In this document: piece by piece, positions 51,835 through 61,247 of the stretch
How the letters are laid out: every line of letters starts with the position of its first letter
Position numbering within the stretch: the stretch's first letter is position 1
Assembly (NCBI RefSeq): GCF_003688915.1
Contig: NZ_REFU01000001.1
Coordinates: 3,348,001 to 3,412,000 of the forward strand
Length of the DNA stretch: 64,000 nt
Source of the DNA: Rhodococcus sp. SBT000017
GTDB taxonomy: Bacteria; Actinomycetota; Actinomycetes; Mycobacteriales; Mycobacteriaceae
Direction: 5' to 3'
Notes under the pieces: generated by a model
The model's input: only the letters and a program-made list of their open reading frames with translations
Database searches by the model: none
What the model was told of the DNA's origin: nothing
Position numbers and translations under genes: made by a program

Positions 51835-53148
51835 TCAGCGCGACAGCAGACGTCCGGTCGAGGATTCCGACCCCGCGATCCACGACCGTCGCACCACACC
51901 CGACAAGCCCAGCCGGTCGTACGCCGTCACCGGGTTACGGTGGTACAGCTGCGTCACGTCCACGGTGAACCTCTCGTCGGGTGCAAACGCCACCAAGTCT
52001 GCCGCGCAGCCGATCTCGATACGGCCTCGGTCTGCCATACCTACTTGGTCGGCAGTATTGATGGCCATCCACCGCACGATGTCGGTCAGTGCGAACCCAC
52101 GGGCACGCGCCTCCGTCCACACCGCAGCCAGTGACACTTGCAACGACGCGATGCCACCCCAGGCGTCGCCGAAATCTCCGGTGTCGAACCGCTTGAGATC
52201 CGGTGTACAGGGGGAGTGGTCGGTGACGATGGTGTCGATCGTGCCGTCGAGCAGTCCCTGCCACAACAACTCTCGGTTACCGGCCTCGCGGATCGGCGGA
52301 CAACATTTGAACTGCGTCGCCCCCGCCGGCACTGCTTCCGCATCGAAACACAGGTAATGCGGGCAGGTCTCGACCGTCACCCGCACCCCGTCTCGCTTCG
52401 CCGCTGCAATCATGGGCAACGCATCAGCACTCGACAGATGCAGAATGTGCACCCGACACCCCGTCTGTCGAGACAACTCGATCGCCTGCTCGATGGCACG
52501 GTTCTCGGCCGCACGCGGACGCGATTCCAAGAAGCCCGAGTACTCACGGCCTGTCGCCGCCGGTGCCTCGGCGATCACCTCGGCGTTCTCGGCGTGCACG
52601 ATCATCAACCCGTCGAACGACGCGATCTCGACAAGAGCCTTCTCCAGTTCCGGCAGGGTCAATGGCGGAAACTCGTCCACGCCCGACGCGAGCAGGAAGC
52701 ACTTGAAGCCGAAGACACCCGCATCGTGCAACGGCCGCAACTGATCGACGTTTCCTGGCACCGCCCCGCCCCAGAACCCGACATTGACGACCGACTGATC
52801 CGCAGCCACCCGCCGCTTGATCTCCAACGCCGCGACATCGACCGTCGGGGGAATGCTGTTGAGTGGCATGTCGACGATGGTCGTGATGCCGCCCGCGGCC
52901 GCAGCGCGGGTCGCGCTGGCGAACCCCTCCCACTCGGTGCGTCCCGGCTCGTTGACGTGCACATGGGTATCCACCAAACCCGGCAGCAGCACCTCATCCG
53001 GCCCGAGCTCGACCATCACGGCCCCAGACACATGCGCGTCCAGAGAGTCGATCGCAATAATGCGGCCGTCGAGGACGGAGATCGAGGCCGCAACCTCCAG
53101 TCCGCCGATCACCGCCCGCGAAGCACGAACAACTAGATCAGACTGCAC
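51835..53148 (-). CDS. allB: Allantoinase
   Basis: A 437-aa cyclic amidohydrolase from the GTG at 53148 (VQSDLVVRASRAVIGG), overlapping the allantoicase stop by 11 bases. Metal ligands: VDTHVHVNEPGRTEWEGF, the Lys in GFKCFLLASG that is normally carboxylated, MIVHAENAE, VHILHLSSADALP and TIVTDHSPC. It hydrolyses the hydantoin ring of allantoin to allantoate. It is the last gene of the minus-strand allantoin operon and converges with the HNH gene. Confidence 0.95.
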   Translation of the reverse strand: MQSDLVVRASRAVIGGLEVAASISVLDGRIIAIDSLDAHVSGAVMVELGPDEVLLPGLVDTHVHVNEPGRTEWEGFASATRAAAAGGITTIVDMPLNSIPPTVDVAALEIKRRVAADQSVVNVGFWGGAVPGNVDQLRPLHDAGVFGFKCFLLASGVDEFPPLTLPELEKALVEIASFDGLMIVHAENAEVIAEAPAATGREYSGFLESRPRAAENRAIEQAIELSRQTGCRVHILHLSSADALPMIAAAKRDGVRVTVETCPHYLCFDAEAVPAGATQFKCCPPIREAGNRELLWQGLLDGTIDTIVTDHSPCTPDLKRFDTGDFGDAWGGIASLQVSLAAVWTEARARGFALTDIVRWMAINTADQVGMADRGRIEIGCAADLVAFAPDERFTVDVTQLYHRNPVTAYDRLGLSGVVRRSWIAGSESSTGRLLSR

Positions 53149-54181
53149 TGGAAACGCTCTGGAGCTCCGAGGACTTCCACGCGATGTCGGCCGCATCGAG
53201 GGCTTCGGCGTCGAGTTCACCGAACAGCCGCAATCGGGACAGTCCGCCGTCGGGGTACACGTCCAGCCGCAGGTGCGTGTACGCGTCGGCCTCGTTCAGC
53301 AGGAACCGGTGGCGGGTGTCCGGCTGGACGGCGGTGCGGGGCAGAATCTCGGTCCACGCCGTAGGATCCGTGATGTGTCGGCGACGAGAATCGATGGCAC
53401 TGAGTCGAATCCACCCCGGTGCGTTACCCACGTAGTAGCTGGTATCGACCTCCACGTGTCGTGGGGCACCGGGCGACGCGAGAGCGAATACTGCGAAGTC
53501 GTTGCCGCCGTTCCGTCGTCGAGAGTTCTCCCAGCCTTCGCCCATGTTGCGGGCCCGCCCGGGCAGGATGATGTTGGCGGGCGAGGAGTAGAACGCGTCG
53601 GAGCAATCGGTGAGCCGAGCGCCGTTCTCCGCGGCCAGCAGGTCGACCGTACCTGCGAGGAACCGCGGATCCTGCACCACCTGACCGTGCACACGGAACC
53701 GGGCAACGCCACCGTCGGGATAGATCGACAGACGCACATGCGTCCACCGGTGCCGATCGGCCACCTCGTACTTGTTCGCGGTGTCACCGGCCGCCGGGGA
53801 CTTGTCGACGATGCTGTGCCACTCCGCATTCTGCACATCCTCGATGGACGGGTAGCCCTCTATCGACGTCGCCTCGACGGACACGAACGGCGGGTAGTTG
53901 CCGGTGAAGTGAGCGGTGTCCACGACGACGCCGTGCACGATGCCCGGTGCCCCCAGTCGCACGATCGCCCAGTCGTGACCGCCTTCGTCACGGCGGCGAC
54001 GAGTCTCCCACCCGTCGTACACCTTTCCCTTGTGGCCGAAGTCCTCGGGATCGAACAGCGGAGCATCGGGCTTGATCAGGTTCTCGCGCTGGGCGAACAA
54101 CTCGTCGTTCGCCGCGGAGACGCTGCCGCCGAGCGCCCGAGAAGCCAGATCGGTCAGCGTGGTGAAATCGGTTCCGGTCAT
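53138..54181 (-). CDS. alc: Allantoicase (allantoate amidinohydrolase)
   Basis: A 347-aa protein with the internal duplication typical of the family: GWETRRRRDEGGHDWAIVRLGAPG in the first half and GWENSRRRNGGNDFAVFALASPG in the second, each followed by VDTxxFTGN/VDTSYYVGN strands. It splits allantoate into ureidoglycolate and urea. Its start overlaps the glycerate kinase stop by 4 bases. Use of allantoicase, not allantoate amidohydrolase, means urea is a pathway product. Confidence 0.94.
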   Translation of the reverse strand: MTGTDFTTLTDLASRALGGSVSAANDELFAQRENLIKPDAPLFDPEDFGHKGKVYDGWETRRRRDEGGHDWAIVRLGAPGIVHGVVVDTAHFTGNYPPFVSVEATSIEGYPSIEDVQNAEWHSIVDKSPAAGDTANKYEVADRHRWTHVRLSIYPDGGVARFRVHGQVVQDPRFLAGTVDLLAAENGARLTDCSDAFYSSPANIILPGRARNMGEGWENSRRRNGGNDFAVFALASPGAPRHVEVDTSYYVGNAPGWIRLSAIDSRRRHITDPTAWTEILPRTAVQPDTRHRFLLNEADAYTHLRLDVYPDGGLSRLRLFGELDAEALDAADIAWKSSELQSVSSAV

Positions 54182-55311
54182 GAAGTCCCTTCCAAAATGT
54201 GTGTGGTGGCCAAGGTTCGGCCGACCTCGTGCAACAACCTGGCCGCATCACGCATCGAGATCCGAGGGTCGGGCTCCAGGTCGGTGAGTGCATAGGAGGC
54301 AGTGATTCCGTAGGGGCGCAGTCGATCCAAGCCGACGACGCTCCGCCCGGCCACGGTGATCACCGGAACACCGGCTGCACGTGCAGCGTGCGCGACACCG
54401 ATCGGTGCCTTGCCGTGCAAGCTCTGCTCGTCGAGGGAGCCCTCACCGGTGACAACCAGATCGGCCGATGCCAGAGCGCTACCGAAGTCGATCAGTTCGA
54501 GCACGGTCTCGATACCCGGCTTGGCGGCAGCACCGAGTACGGCGATGGCCCCGAACGCCGTTCCGCCGGCCGCCCCGGTGCCGGCAAGGCCGCTGAGGTC
54601 ACGGCCGGTTGCGTTGCGCACCAAATGCGCCCACTGCCGCATCCCGTGTTCGAGGTACAGCAGCTCCTGCGGCCCTGCACCCTTCTGCGGGCCGTATACC
54701 GCTGCGGCTCCGGTCCGGCCGAGCAACGGATTGTCGACATCGCACGCCAACTCGAACACCGCGTTCCGAGCCGACGGCAACAGCCCGGACAGATCCAGGT
54801 GCACCGCGCCGCGCAACGCACCGCCACCGAGCGCGACGTCGTTGCCGTCGGCATCGACGATCCGTGCACCCAGTGCCGACAGCATGCCGGCCCCGCCGTC
54901 GGTGGAGGCACTACCCCCGAGTCCGACGACGATACGTTCGGCACCCGCCTCCAGAGCGTCCGCGATGACGGTACCTAGGCCGAACGTGCTGGCTCCCAGC
55001 GCATCCGGCTGTCCGTCGGGCAGAAGCTCGAGCCCGACGGCCGATGCCAGTTCGACGACGGCGGTATCGCCCCGGCGAGCGTAGGACGTGTTCACCTTTT
55101 CGCCGGTCGGCCCCGAGCAGGTCACTGCCATTCGGTCCCACCCGGCGGTGACGGCAGCATCGACGGTGCCGTCACCGCCATCGGCGACGGGCAGGCACAC
55201 CGTCTCGAGCGACGAATCGACCGAGAGCATTCCCGATGCCAGTGCCCGGGCGACATCCGCCGCCGACAGCGAGCCCTTGAACTTGTCCGGAGCGAGCAGA
55301 ATTCGCGTCAT
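54178..55311 (-). CDS. glxK: Glycerate kinase (glycerate 2-kinase, GlxK/GarK type)
   Basis: A 377-aa enzyme starting MTRILLAPDKFKGSLSAADVARAL, with LPVADGGDGTVDA, VVGLGGSASTDGGAGMLSALG and DLVVTGEGSLDEQSLHGKAP, all conserved in class II glycerate kinases. It phosphorylates D-glycerate made by GlxR, returning allantoin carbon to central metabolism. It lies two bases after the gcl stop. Confidence 0.94.
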   Translation of the reverse strand: MTRILLAPDKFKGSLSAADVARALASGMLSVDSSLETVCLPVADGGDGTVDAAVTAGWDRMAVTCSGPTGEKVNTSYARRGDTAVVELASAVGLELLPDGQPDALGASTFGLGTVIADALEAGAERIVVGLGGSASTDGGAGMLSALGARIVDADGNDVALGGGALRGAVHLDLSGLLPSARNAVFELACDVDNPLLGRTGAAAVYGPQKGAGPQELLYLEHGMRQWAHLVRNATGRDLSGLAGTGAAGGTAFGAIAVLGAAAKPGIETVLELIDFGSALASADLVVTGEGSLDEQSLHGKAPIGVAHAARAAGVPVITVAGRSVVGLDRLRPYGITASYALTDLEPDPRISMRDAARLLHEVGRTLATTHILEGTS

Positions 55312-55313
55312 CT

Positions 55314-57113
55314 CTAGTCCAGCAGAAGCAACGCGGTGGGTGCGTCCGCCGAGGTGTTGGCCAGCTCCTCGAATTCACCGACGTTGTCGATCTCGGTGCC
55401 CATCGAGATGTTGGTGACCCGCTCGAGGATGATCTCCACGACGACAGGAACCTTGTGCTCGTTGGCCAGAGTTCGAGCCCGCACCAGCGTCTCGCCGATC
55501 AGGTCGGGCTCGGTGACCCGAAGCGCTTTGCAGCCCAGCCCTTCTGCCACCTGCACGTGGTCGACGCCGTAGCCCTTGGGGATGCCGGGCTCAGTGTCCA
55601 CGGCGTCCTGGTGGTTGATGTTGTCGAAGCCCAGTTGCACGCAGAAGTCCATGTCGAAAGCACGCTGCGCCTGCCGGATCAGCCCGAGGTACGAGTTGTT
55701 CACCACCACGTGTACGTACGGCAGATTGAACTGCGCACCGACGGCCAGCTCTTCGATCATGAACTGGAAGTCGTAATCGCCGGACAGTGCAACGACATTC
55801 GCCTTGGGATCGGCCGCGACCGCCCCGAGCGCGGCGGGAATGGTCCAGCCGAGTGGGCCGGCCTGCCCGCAGTTGATCCAGTTGCGAGGGGAGTAGACGT
55901 GCAGGAACTGACCGCCCGCGATCTGCGAGAGCCCGATCGTGCTGATGTACCGAGTGTCCCGGTCGAAGACCTTGTTCATCTCCTCGTACACGCGCTGCGG
56001 CTTGATCGGCACGTTGTCGAAGTGAGTGCGGCGGTGCATCGTGCGCTTACGGGTCGCGCAGTCCTCGACCCAGCCCGAGAGATCACGCAGTGTGCCTGCC
56101 GCCCGGCGCTCCTCGGCGACGGCCACGAACTGCTCGAGGGCGGCCTTGGCGTCGGAGATGATGCCGTAGTCGGGTGCGAAGACGCGTCCGATCTGGGTCG
56201 GCTCGATGTCCACGTGGACGAACTTCCGGCCCTTGCGGTAGGTCTCCAGCCCGCCGGTATGCCTGTTCGCCCAACGGTTTCCGATGCCGAGCACGAAGTC
56301 CGAGGCCAACATGGTCGCGTTCCCGTACCGGTGCGCGGTCTGCAAACCGACCATGCCTGCCGCGAGTCGGTGATCGTCGGGGATGGTGCCCCAGCCCATC
56401 AGTGTCGGGATCACCGGTACGTCGAGAATCTCGGCGAGCTGCACGAGCAGGTCCGAGGCATCGGCGTTGATGATGCCACCGCCGGCCACGATCAACGGGC
56501 GCTCGGCAGCCAGGAGCATGTCGATGGCCTTCTCGGCCTGAGCACGTGAGGCGACGGGCTTGTGCACGGGCAACGACTGGTACGTCTCGGGATCGAAGTC
56601 GATCTCGGCGAGCTGCACGTCGATGGGGAGGTCGATCAACACCGGTCCCGGACGACCGGAACGCATCAGGTGGAATGCCTGCGCGAACGCACCGGGAACC
56701 TGCGCCGGTTCGAGCACGGTCATCGCCATCTTGGTCACCGGTGCGGCGATCGACGCGATGTCGACGGCCTGGAAGTCCTCCTTGTGCAGCCGCGCGACCG
56801 GGGCCTGGCCGGTGATGGCGAGGATCGGAATCGAGTCCGCCATGGCCGAATACAGCCCGGTGATCATGTCGGTTCCGGCCGGGCCGGAGGTACCGATGCA
56901 GATTCCGATGTTGCCCGGTGCCGCCCGGGTGAACCCCTCCGCCATGTGTGAGGCACCCTCGACGTGGCGGGCCAGCACGTGGCGGATCCCACCGTGATCG
57001 CGCATCGCCGCATAGAAGGGATTGATGGCTGCACCGGGGAGACCGAATGCGGTTGTCGCACCTTCGAGTTCGAGGATCTTCACTGCGGCATCGGCCGCGC
57101 GCATCCTGGCCAT
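55314..57113 (-). CDS. gcl: Glyoxylate carboligase (tartronate-semialdehyde synthase)
   Basis: A 599-aa thiamine-diphosphate enzyme from the ATG at 57113 ([20 protein letters not shown]). The N-terminal domain reads [14 protein letters not shown]: Val takes the place of the catalytic Glu found in almost all other ThDP enzymes, which is the diagnostic feature of this carboligase. The cofactor motif [29 protein letters not shown] (GDG-like to NN) is intact. It condenses two glyoxylates to tartronate semialdehyde and CO2. The start overlaps no coding of glxR (one base gap). Confidence 0.96.
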   Translation of the reverse strand: MARMRAADAAVKILELEGATTAFGLPGAAINPFYAAMRDHGGIRHVLARHVEGASHMAEGFTRAAPGNIGICIGTSGPAGTDMITGLYSAMADSIPILAITGQAPVARLHKEDFQAVDIASIAAPVTKMAMTVLEPAQVPGAFAQAFHLMRSGRPGPVLIDLPIDVQLAEIDFDPETYQSLPVHKPVASRAQAEKAIDMLLAAERPLIVAGGGIINADASDLLVQLAEILDVPVIPTLMGWGTIPDDHRLAAGMVGLQTAHRYGNATMLASDFVLGIGNRWANRHTGGLETYRKGRKFVHVDIEPTQIGRVFAPDYGIISDAKAALEQFVAVAEERRAAGTLRDLSGWVEDCATRKRTMHRRTHFDNVPIKPQRVYEEMNKVFDRDTRYISTIGLSQIAGGQFLHVYSPRNWINCGQAGPLGWTIPAALGAVAADPKANVVALSGDYDFQFMIEELAVGAQFNLPYVHVVVNNSYLGLIRQAQRAFDMDFCVQLGFDNINHQDAVDTEPGIPKGYGVDHVQVAEGLGCKALRVTEPDLIGETLVRARTLANEHKVPVVVEIILERVTNISMGTEIDNVGEFEELANTSADAPTALLLLD

Positions 57114-57114
57114 G

Positions 57115-57996
57115 TCAGTTGTCCTTACCGGAAAGCCGAGCGACGCCGCGGTACAGCGCCGAATGATCCAGGCCGCCATCACCGTTGGCGCGGGCCGAGG
57201 CCATCAGCTGCGCCAACACTGCGCCCATCGGAATCACGACCCCCGCCTCGCGTGCTGCCGAGGTCACGATGCCGAGATCCTTGTGGTGCAGGTCGATGCG
57301 GAACCCGGGCTCGAACGACCGGTCGAGCATCTTCTGGGCCTTCTGGTTCAGCACCGCCGAACCGGCGAGGCCACCGCCGAGCACCTCAACCGACGCAGCC
57401 AGATCGACGCCGTAGGCCTCGAGGAATGCGATCGCCTCGGCGAGCACCTGAATGTTGCCGGCCACGATCAACTGGTTGGCCGCCTTGACGGTCTGGCCGG
57501 ATCCGCTTGGACCCACATGGACGACGGTTTTGCCGACGACGTCGAGAATCGGCTTGGCCGTGGCGAAGTCGTCCGCACTGCCGCCGACCATGATCGACAG
57601 CGTCGCGTTCTCGGCACCGGCCTGGCCACCGGAGACCGGGGCATCGAGGATCCGGAAGCCGCGCGCAGTCGCGTCGGCGGCCAAGGTGGCGGTGACGTCG
57701 GGACGGATGCTGGAGAAGTCGATGATCAGCGCGTCGCGTCGGGCATTGTCGAACACACCGCCCTCACCGGCGAGAACGTCCTGCACATCGGGGGAGTCGG
57801 GGACCATGATCGCGACGATGTCGGCGTCGTGGACGGCCTTGGCGATCGAATCGGCAGCGGTGCCACCTGCCTCGACCAGAGGACCCGTGCGATCGGGGGT
57901 CAGGTTGTAGCCGACCACCTGGTGGCCCGCCTTGGCGAGATGAACGGACATGGGACTGCCCATGATCCCGAGGCCGATGAATGCAATGGTGCTCAT
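57115..57996 (-). CDS. glxR: 2-hydroxy-3-oxopropionate (tartronate semialdehyde) reductase
   Basis: A 293-aa beta-hydroxyacid dehydrogenase from the ATG at 57996 ([20 protein letters not shown]). It has the NAD-binding GLGIMGSPM, substrate-binding [22 protein letters not shown] and [12 protein letters not shown] with the catalytic Lys. It reduces tartronate semialdehyde to D-glycerate. It sits between gcl and hyi with spacings of 1 and 8 bases, in line with a single glyoxylate-to-glycerate module. Confidence 0.95.
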   Translation of the reverse strand: MSTIAFIGLGIMGSPMSVHLAKAGHQVVGYNLTPDRTGPLVEAGGTAADSIAKAVHDADIVAIMVPDSPDVQDVLAGEGGVFDNARRDALIIDFSSIRPDVTATLAADATARGFRILDAPVSGGQAGAENATLSIMVGGSADDFATAKPILDVVGKTVVHVGPSGSGQTVKAANQLIVAGNIQVLAEAIAFLEAYGVDLAASVEVLGGGLAGSAVLNQKAQKMLDRSFEPGFRIDLHHKDLGIVTSAAREAGVVIPMGAVLAQLMASARANGDGGLDHSALYRGVARLSGKDN

Positions 57997-58004
57997 ATCA
58001 ATCC

Positions 58005-58829
58005 CTACTTGGTAGTGGTGGCCAGTTCGAGCCACGCGAACGGATCCGGCTGGGTGGGCTTGTACTCGAGTCCGACGTAGCCGTCGTAGCCGCGTTCGAC
58101 GAGTGCGGCGAGCTGTCCGCCGAGGTCGAGGCTGCCGGTACCCGGTTCACCGCGGCCCGGGGAGTCGGCGATCTGCACGTGCCCGATCAGGTCGTGGTGT
58201 GCTTCGAGTGCAGCAGCGACGGCGTCCCCGTTGACGGCGAGGTGGTAGAGGTCGGCGAGCAGGCGCAGGTTGTGTACATCCTGCTCACGGGCGACGCGCC
58301 TGATGGTGGCGACGGCACCGGCGGCGGACTTCAACGGGTAGGCGGGTGCACCGCTGACGGGTTCCACCAGCACGACGCCGCCGATCTTCGCTGCAGCTCT
58401 GCCTGCGGCGGCCAGGTTCTCGATCGCGACCTCGTCCTGATCCAGCGGGTCGACGCCATCGATACGGTTGCCGTACAGGGCATTGAAGGCCCGGGTGCCC
58501 AGCTGCTCACCGATTCCGATGGTCACGTCGATGTTGTCGCGAAACGCCTGCGCCTGCGACGGATCGGAGAGAATTCCGCGGTCACCGGCGGGCATATCTC
58601 CCGCGGCGAAGTTCAGGCCGGTGAGCTGTACGCCCGCATCCCGGACGGAGGACACGAATGCATCGACGTCGGCATCGGACGGGACCGGGTTCGAGAACGG
58701 CCACCAGAATTCGACGGCGTCGAAGCCTGCGTCTTTGGCACGCTGCGGGCGATCGAGCAGGGGCACATCGGTGAAGAGAATGGAACAGTTGACGGTGTAG
58801 CGGAGTCGAGAATCAGCAAAGATATTCAT
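58005..58829 (-). CDS. hyi: Hydroxypyruvate isomerase
   Basis: A 274-aa TIM-barrel protein, YTVNCSILFTDVPLLDRPQRAKDAGFDAVEFWWPF, with GLNFAAGDMPAGDRG, metal-binding LVEPVS and DLYHLAVNGD, HVQIADSPGRGEPGTG and GYDGYVGLEYKP, as in the Hyi/xylose-isomerase-like family. It interconverts hydroxypyruvate and tartronate semialdehyde. Operon position between the AtzF-C-like gene and glxR agrees with gcl-associated function. Confidence 0.94.
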   Translation of the reverse strand: MNIFADSRLRYTVNCSILFTDVPLLDRPQRAKDAGFDAVEFWWPFSNPVPSDADVDAFVSSVRDAGVQLTGLNFAAGDMPAGDRGILSDPSQAQAFRDNIDVTIGIGEQLGTRAFNALYGNRIDGVDPLDQDEVAIENLAAAGRAAAKIGGVVLVEPVSGAPAYPLKSAAGAVATIRRVAREQDVHNLRLLADLYHLAVNGDAVAAALEAHHDLIGHVQIADSPGRGEPGTGSLDLGGQLAALVERGYDGYVGLEYKPTQPDPFAWLELATTTK

Positions 58830-58841
58830 GAACAGTGCCTT

Positions 58842-59237
58842 TCAGTTCTGAGGTTGCGGCAGTCCGCGGTACCTGCGCCAGCTGCCTGCGTAGGTGATGT
58901 CGGTCAGCTCGTCCGGCTGCGCGTCGAGCACCCCGGGCCGGAGGCCGACGCCCAGGACCGAGCGCCCGTCCTCGAGCGCGACCACGGTGAGTTCGAGCTC
59001 CGGCGGTTCGTCCGGCAGGAAGGACTTGCGGATGTCGTCGAGCGGAATGTCGTACAGCTCGCCTTCGATGGCCGCGCCTGCGGTGTGATCGAGCAGCAGC
59101 GCCGGGAATTCGTCCCGTACCGAGAAGAAGCGGTAGTTCGGGGTGGTGCGCACTGTCCCCACGAACGGGTGGGACGAGACGTTGTGGTGCAGGCTGCCGC
59201 CGCGCATAGCACCACCGTTGCAGAAAAGCTCCGTCAT
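58842..59237 (-). CDS. Stand-alone allophanate-hydrolase C-terminal-like (AtzF-C/GGCT-like) protein
   Basis: A 131-aa protein from the ATG at 59237 (MTELFCNGGAMRGGSLHHN). It resembles the C-terminal domain of allophanate hydrolases and gamma-glutamylcyclotransferase-like folds: FCNGGAMRGGSLHHNV, TTPNYRFFSVRDEFPALL and AAIEGELYDIPLDDI. It leads the allantoin operon, 12 bases before hyi. No amidase domain accompanies it. Its function is unknown; possible roles are handling of ureidoglycolate or another ureido intermediate, since no ureidoglycolate lyase is seen. Confidence 0.72.
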   Translation of the reverse strand: MTELFCNGGAMRGGSLHHNVSSHPFVGTVRTTPNYRFFSVRDEFPALLLDHTAGAAIEGELYDIPLDDIRKSFLPDEPPELELTVVALEDGRSVLGVGLRPGVLDAQPDELTDITYAGSWRRYRGLPQPQN

Positions 59238-59470
59238 GAAGTCGTTCCTCTCGGGCTCGAACGGTCCGGACACAAAGTCCGTATTGCGGAATAACGATTC
59301 CGTTTTGTGATTCGAGTGTGGCGTGCGCCACGTGGATCTGTCAAGACCCGTACGCCCGGACCGTCCGCGTGAAGCGCCGAATGCCGCAGTGCAGCAACGC
59401 TCGACGGCTCGAATCGAATAGGTCCAGATCCACCCTTGACACTGGATGTGATCGGTGTCACGCTCGTTTG
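59238..59470. promoter_or_regulatory. Divergent urate/allantoin control region with IclR-type palindromes
   Basis: CGGAAT-AACG-ATTCCG (59287-59302) is a perfect 6+4+6 palindrome 50 bases upstream of the minus-strand operon start. A matching site, GGAAT-CATC-ATTTC (59473-59486), overlaps the start of uraD. The 13-mer CGTATTGCGGAAT appears at 59280-59292 and 59486-59498. Spacing and symmetry fit the AllR/IclR class, and an IclR gene closes the plus-strand operon. Binding is inferred. Confidence 0.65.
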
Positions 59471-60010
59471 GTGGAATCATCATTTCGTATTGCGGAATCC
59501 GACACAGACGAAGCCGTCGTCGAGCTGAACGCGGCCTCCGACGCCGACGCGGCACGCACGCTCTCGCTCTGCCTCGACGTGCCTCGCTGGGTCGAGGGAG
59601 TTCTGAGCGCCCGGCCGTTCACCGACACCCGGGCCCTACGCAGAGTCATTGCCCATGCCGCCGCGCCGCTGACCGCCGACGAAGTGCACCGCGCACTCGC
59701 GGTACATCCCCGCATCGGCGAACGACCGGAGGGCGACGACGCCAGCGCTCGGCACGCGAGTACCGAACAATCCGGCGTCGACATTTCCGACGCGAGCGTC
59801 GAACAGCGACTACGAGCGGGAAATCTGGCCTACGAGAACCGGTTCGGGCAGGTATTTCTGATCAGGGCCGCCGGCCGGGATGCCCACGCGGTTCTCGACG
59901 CTCTGCAGAACAGGCTCGGCAACGACCCCGAGACCGAGGCCACCGTCGTCGAACACGAACTGCGGGAGATCGCCGAGATCAGAGCAACAGGAAGTCTCGG
60001 CGATGTCTGA
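59471..60010 (+). CDS. uraD: OHCU decarboxylase
   Basis: A protein of about 179 aa from the GTG at 59471 (VESSFRIAESDTDEAVVELN). The family signature LAVHPRIGERPEG includes the catalytic His, and ASARHASTEQSG, LRAGNLAYENRFGQVFLIRAAGRDA follow. It decarboxylates 2-oxo-4-hydroxy-4-carboxy-5-ureidoimidazoline to S-allantoin, the third step from urate. A TTG at 59468 is an alternative start. It is the first gene of the urate operon and overlaps uraH by 8 bases. Confidence 0.92.
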   Translation: MESSFRIAESDTDEAVVELNAASDADAARTLSLCLDVPRWVEGVLSARPFTDTRALRRVIAHAAAPLTADEVHRALAVHPRIGERPEGDDASARHASTEQSGVDISDASVEQRLRAGNLAYENRFGQVFLIRAAGRDAHAVLDALQNRLGNDPETEATVVEHELREIAEIRATGSLGDV

Positions 60011-60341
60011 CCCGAGGAGCCAGGTGACCGCTCACGTGCTCGATGCGGCGAGAGGCGTTCCTGCGCAGGGTGTCTCGATCGTGCTCACCGATCACCACGG
60101 CACCCCGGTTGCCGACGCCGTCACCGACGAGCAGGGCCGGGTCGGAGCGCTCGGGCCGACAGAACTCGAACCGGGCATCTACCGCCTCACCTTCGCAACC
60201 GGCGCGTACTTCGCGGCCCAGCACACCGAATGTTTCCACCCCGAGGTCGTCGTCACCTTCGAGATCACCGCACCCGACCAGCACTACCACATACCACTTC
60301 TGTTGAGCCCGTTCGCTTTCACCACCTATCGAGGGAGCTAG
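60003..60341 (+). CDS. uraH: 5-hydroxyisourate hydrolase (transthyretin-like)
   Basis: A 112-aa protein, MSDPRSQVTAHVLDAARGVPA, with the active-site His in VTAHVLD, the Arg/Thr strands in YRLTFATGAYF and the invariant C-terminal YRGS. HIPLLLSPFAFTTYRGS is the full family signature. It hydrolyses 5-hydroxyisourate to OHCU between uricase and UraD. Confidence 0.96.
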   Translation: MSDPRSQVTAHVLDAARGVPAQGVSIVLTDHHGTPVADAVTDEQGRVGALGPTELEPGIYRLTFATGAYFAAQHTECFHPEVVVTFEITAPDQHYHIPLLLSPFAFTTYRGS

Positions 60342-60346
60342 AACCC

Positions 60347-61237
60347 ATGTCCATCGTGCTCGGAGCAAACCAGTACGGCAAAGCCGAATGCAGACTCGTC
60401 CGCATCGACCGCGAGACTCCTCGCCACCGCATCACCGACGTCAGCGTCACCTCGCAGCTGCGCGGCGACCTCGAGGCCGTCCACACCGAGGGCGACAACG
60501 CCCACGTCGTCGCGACCGACACCCAGAAGAACACCGTGTACGCCTTCGCGCGGGACGGCATCGGGGCAATCGAGAACTTCGCCCTCCGTCTCGGTGCGCA
60601 CTTCACCGACAGCTTCGACTGGATCACCGGTGGCCGCTGGGAGGTGGAGCAGTACCAGTGGTCGCGGATCGCGAACGGTGAGGACGGATACGATCACTCT
60701 TTCGTCAAGGCCGGCGACGAGAAGCGGAACACGATCGTCACGGTCGACGGCGAGAACATCTCCATCGTCTCCGGAATCAGCGACCTCGTGGTGCTCAATT
60801 CGACGGCCTCCGAGTTCTGGGGCTACCCGAAGGACCGGTACACCACACTGAAGGAGACCACGGACCGGATACTGGCGACGTCGGTCAGTGCCCGCTGGCG
60901 ATACCTCACCACCGAGCTGGACTTCGACAAGACCTTCGACGACGTCCGCTCCATCATGCTCGACGCTTTCGCCTCCACTCACTCTCTTGCATTGCAGCAG
61001 AGCCTGTTCCAGATGGGTAAGCAGGTTCTCGAAGCGCACCCGGAGATCGGCGAGATCAAGTTCTCGATGCCCAACATCCATCACTTCCTCGTCGACCTCG
61101 AGCCGTTCGGACTCGACAACCCCGGTGAGGTCTTCTACGTCGCGGATCGTCCCTACGGTCTGATCGAGGCCACGGTGGAGCGCGACGACGCCCCGGACGC
61201 GGGCCGCGCCTGGGATACCGTTCCCGGATTCTGCTAG
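60347..61237 (+). CDS. pucL: Urate oxidase (cofactor-independent uricase)
   Basis: A 296-aa enzyme from the ATG at 60347 (MSIVLGANQYGKAECRLVRI), 5 bases after the uraH stop. Uricase landmarks are VVATDTQKNTVYAFAR (the Thr/Lys active-site strand), NSTASEFWGYPKDRYTTL, and MPNIHHFLVDLEPFGLDN near the C-terminus. It oxidises urate with O2 to 5-hydroxyisourate and H2O2. Unlike Bacillus PucL it is not fused to the decarboxylase, which is encoded separately upstream. Confidence 0.95.
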   Translation: MSIVLGANQYGKAECRLVRIDRETPRHRITDVSVTSQLRGDLEAVHTEGDNAHVVATDTQKNTVYAFARDGIGAIENFALRLGAHFTDSFDWITGGRWEVEQYQWSRIANGEDGYDHSFVKAGDEKRNTIVTVDGENISIVSGISDLVVLNSTASEFWGYPKDRYTTLKETTDRILATSVSARWRYLTTELDFDKTFDDVRSIMLDAFASTHSLALQQSLFQMGKQVLEAHPEIGEIKFSMPNIHHFLVDLEPFGLDNPGEVFYVADRPYGLIEATVERDDAPDAGRAWDTVPGFC

Positions 61238-61247
61238 GAGCGCCGCC

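Noticed and set aside
55314..57113. Loss of the catalytic Glu in a thiamine-diphosphate enzyme
   Set aside because: Val in HVEGAS is the normal state for glyoxylate carboligase and confirms the annotation; it is not a defect.
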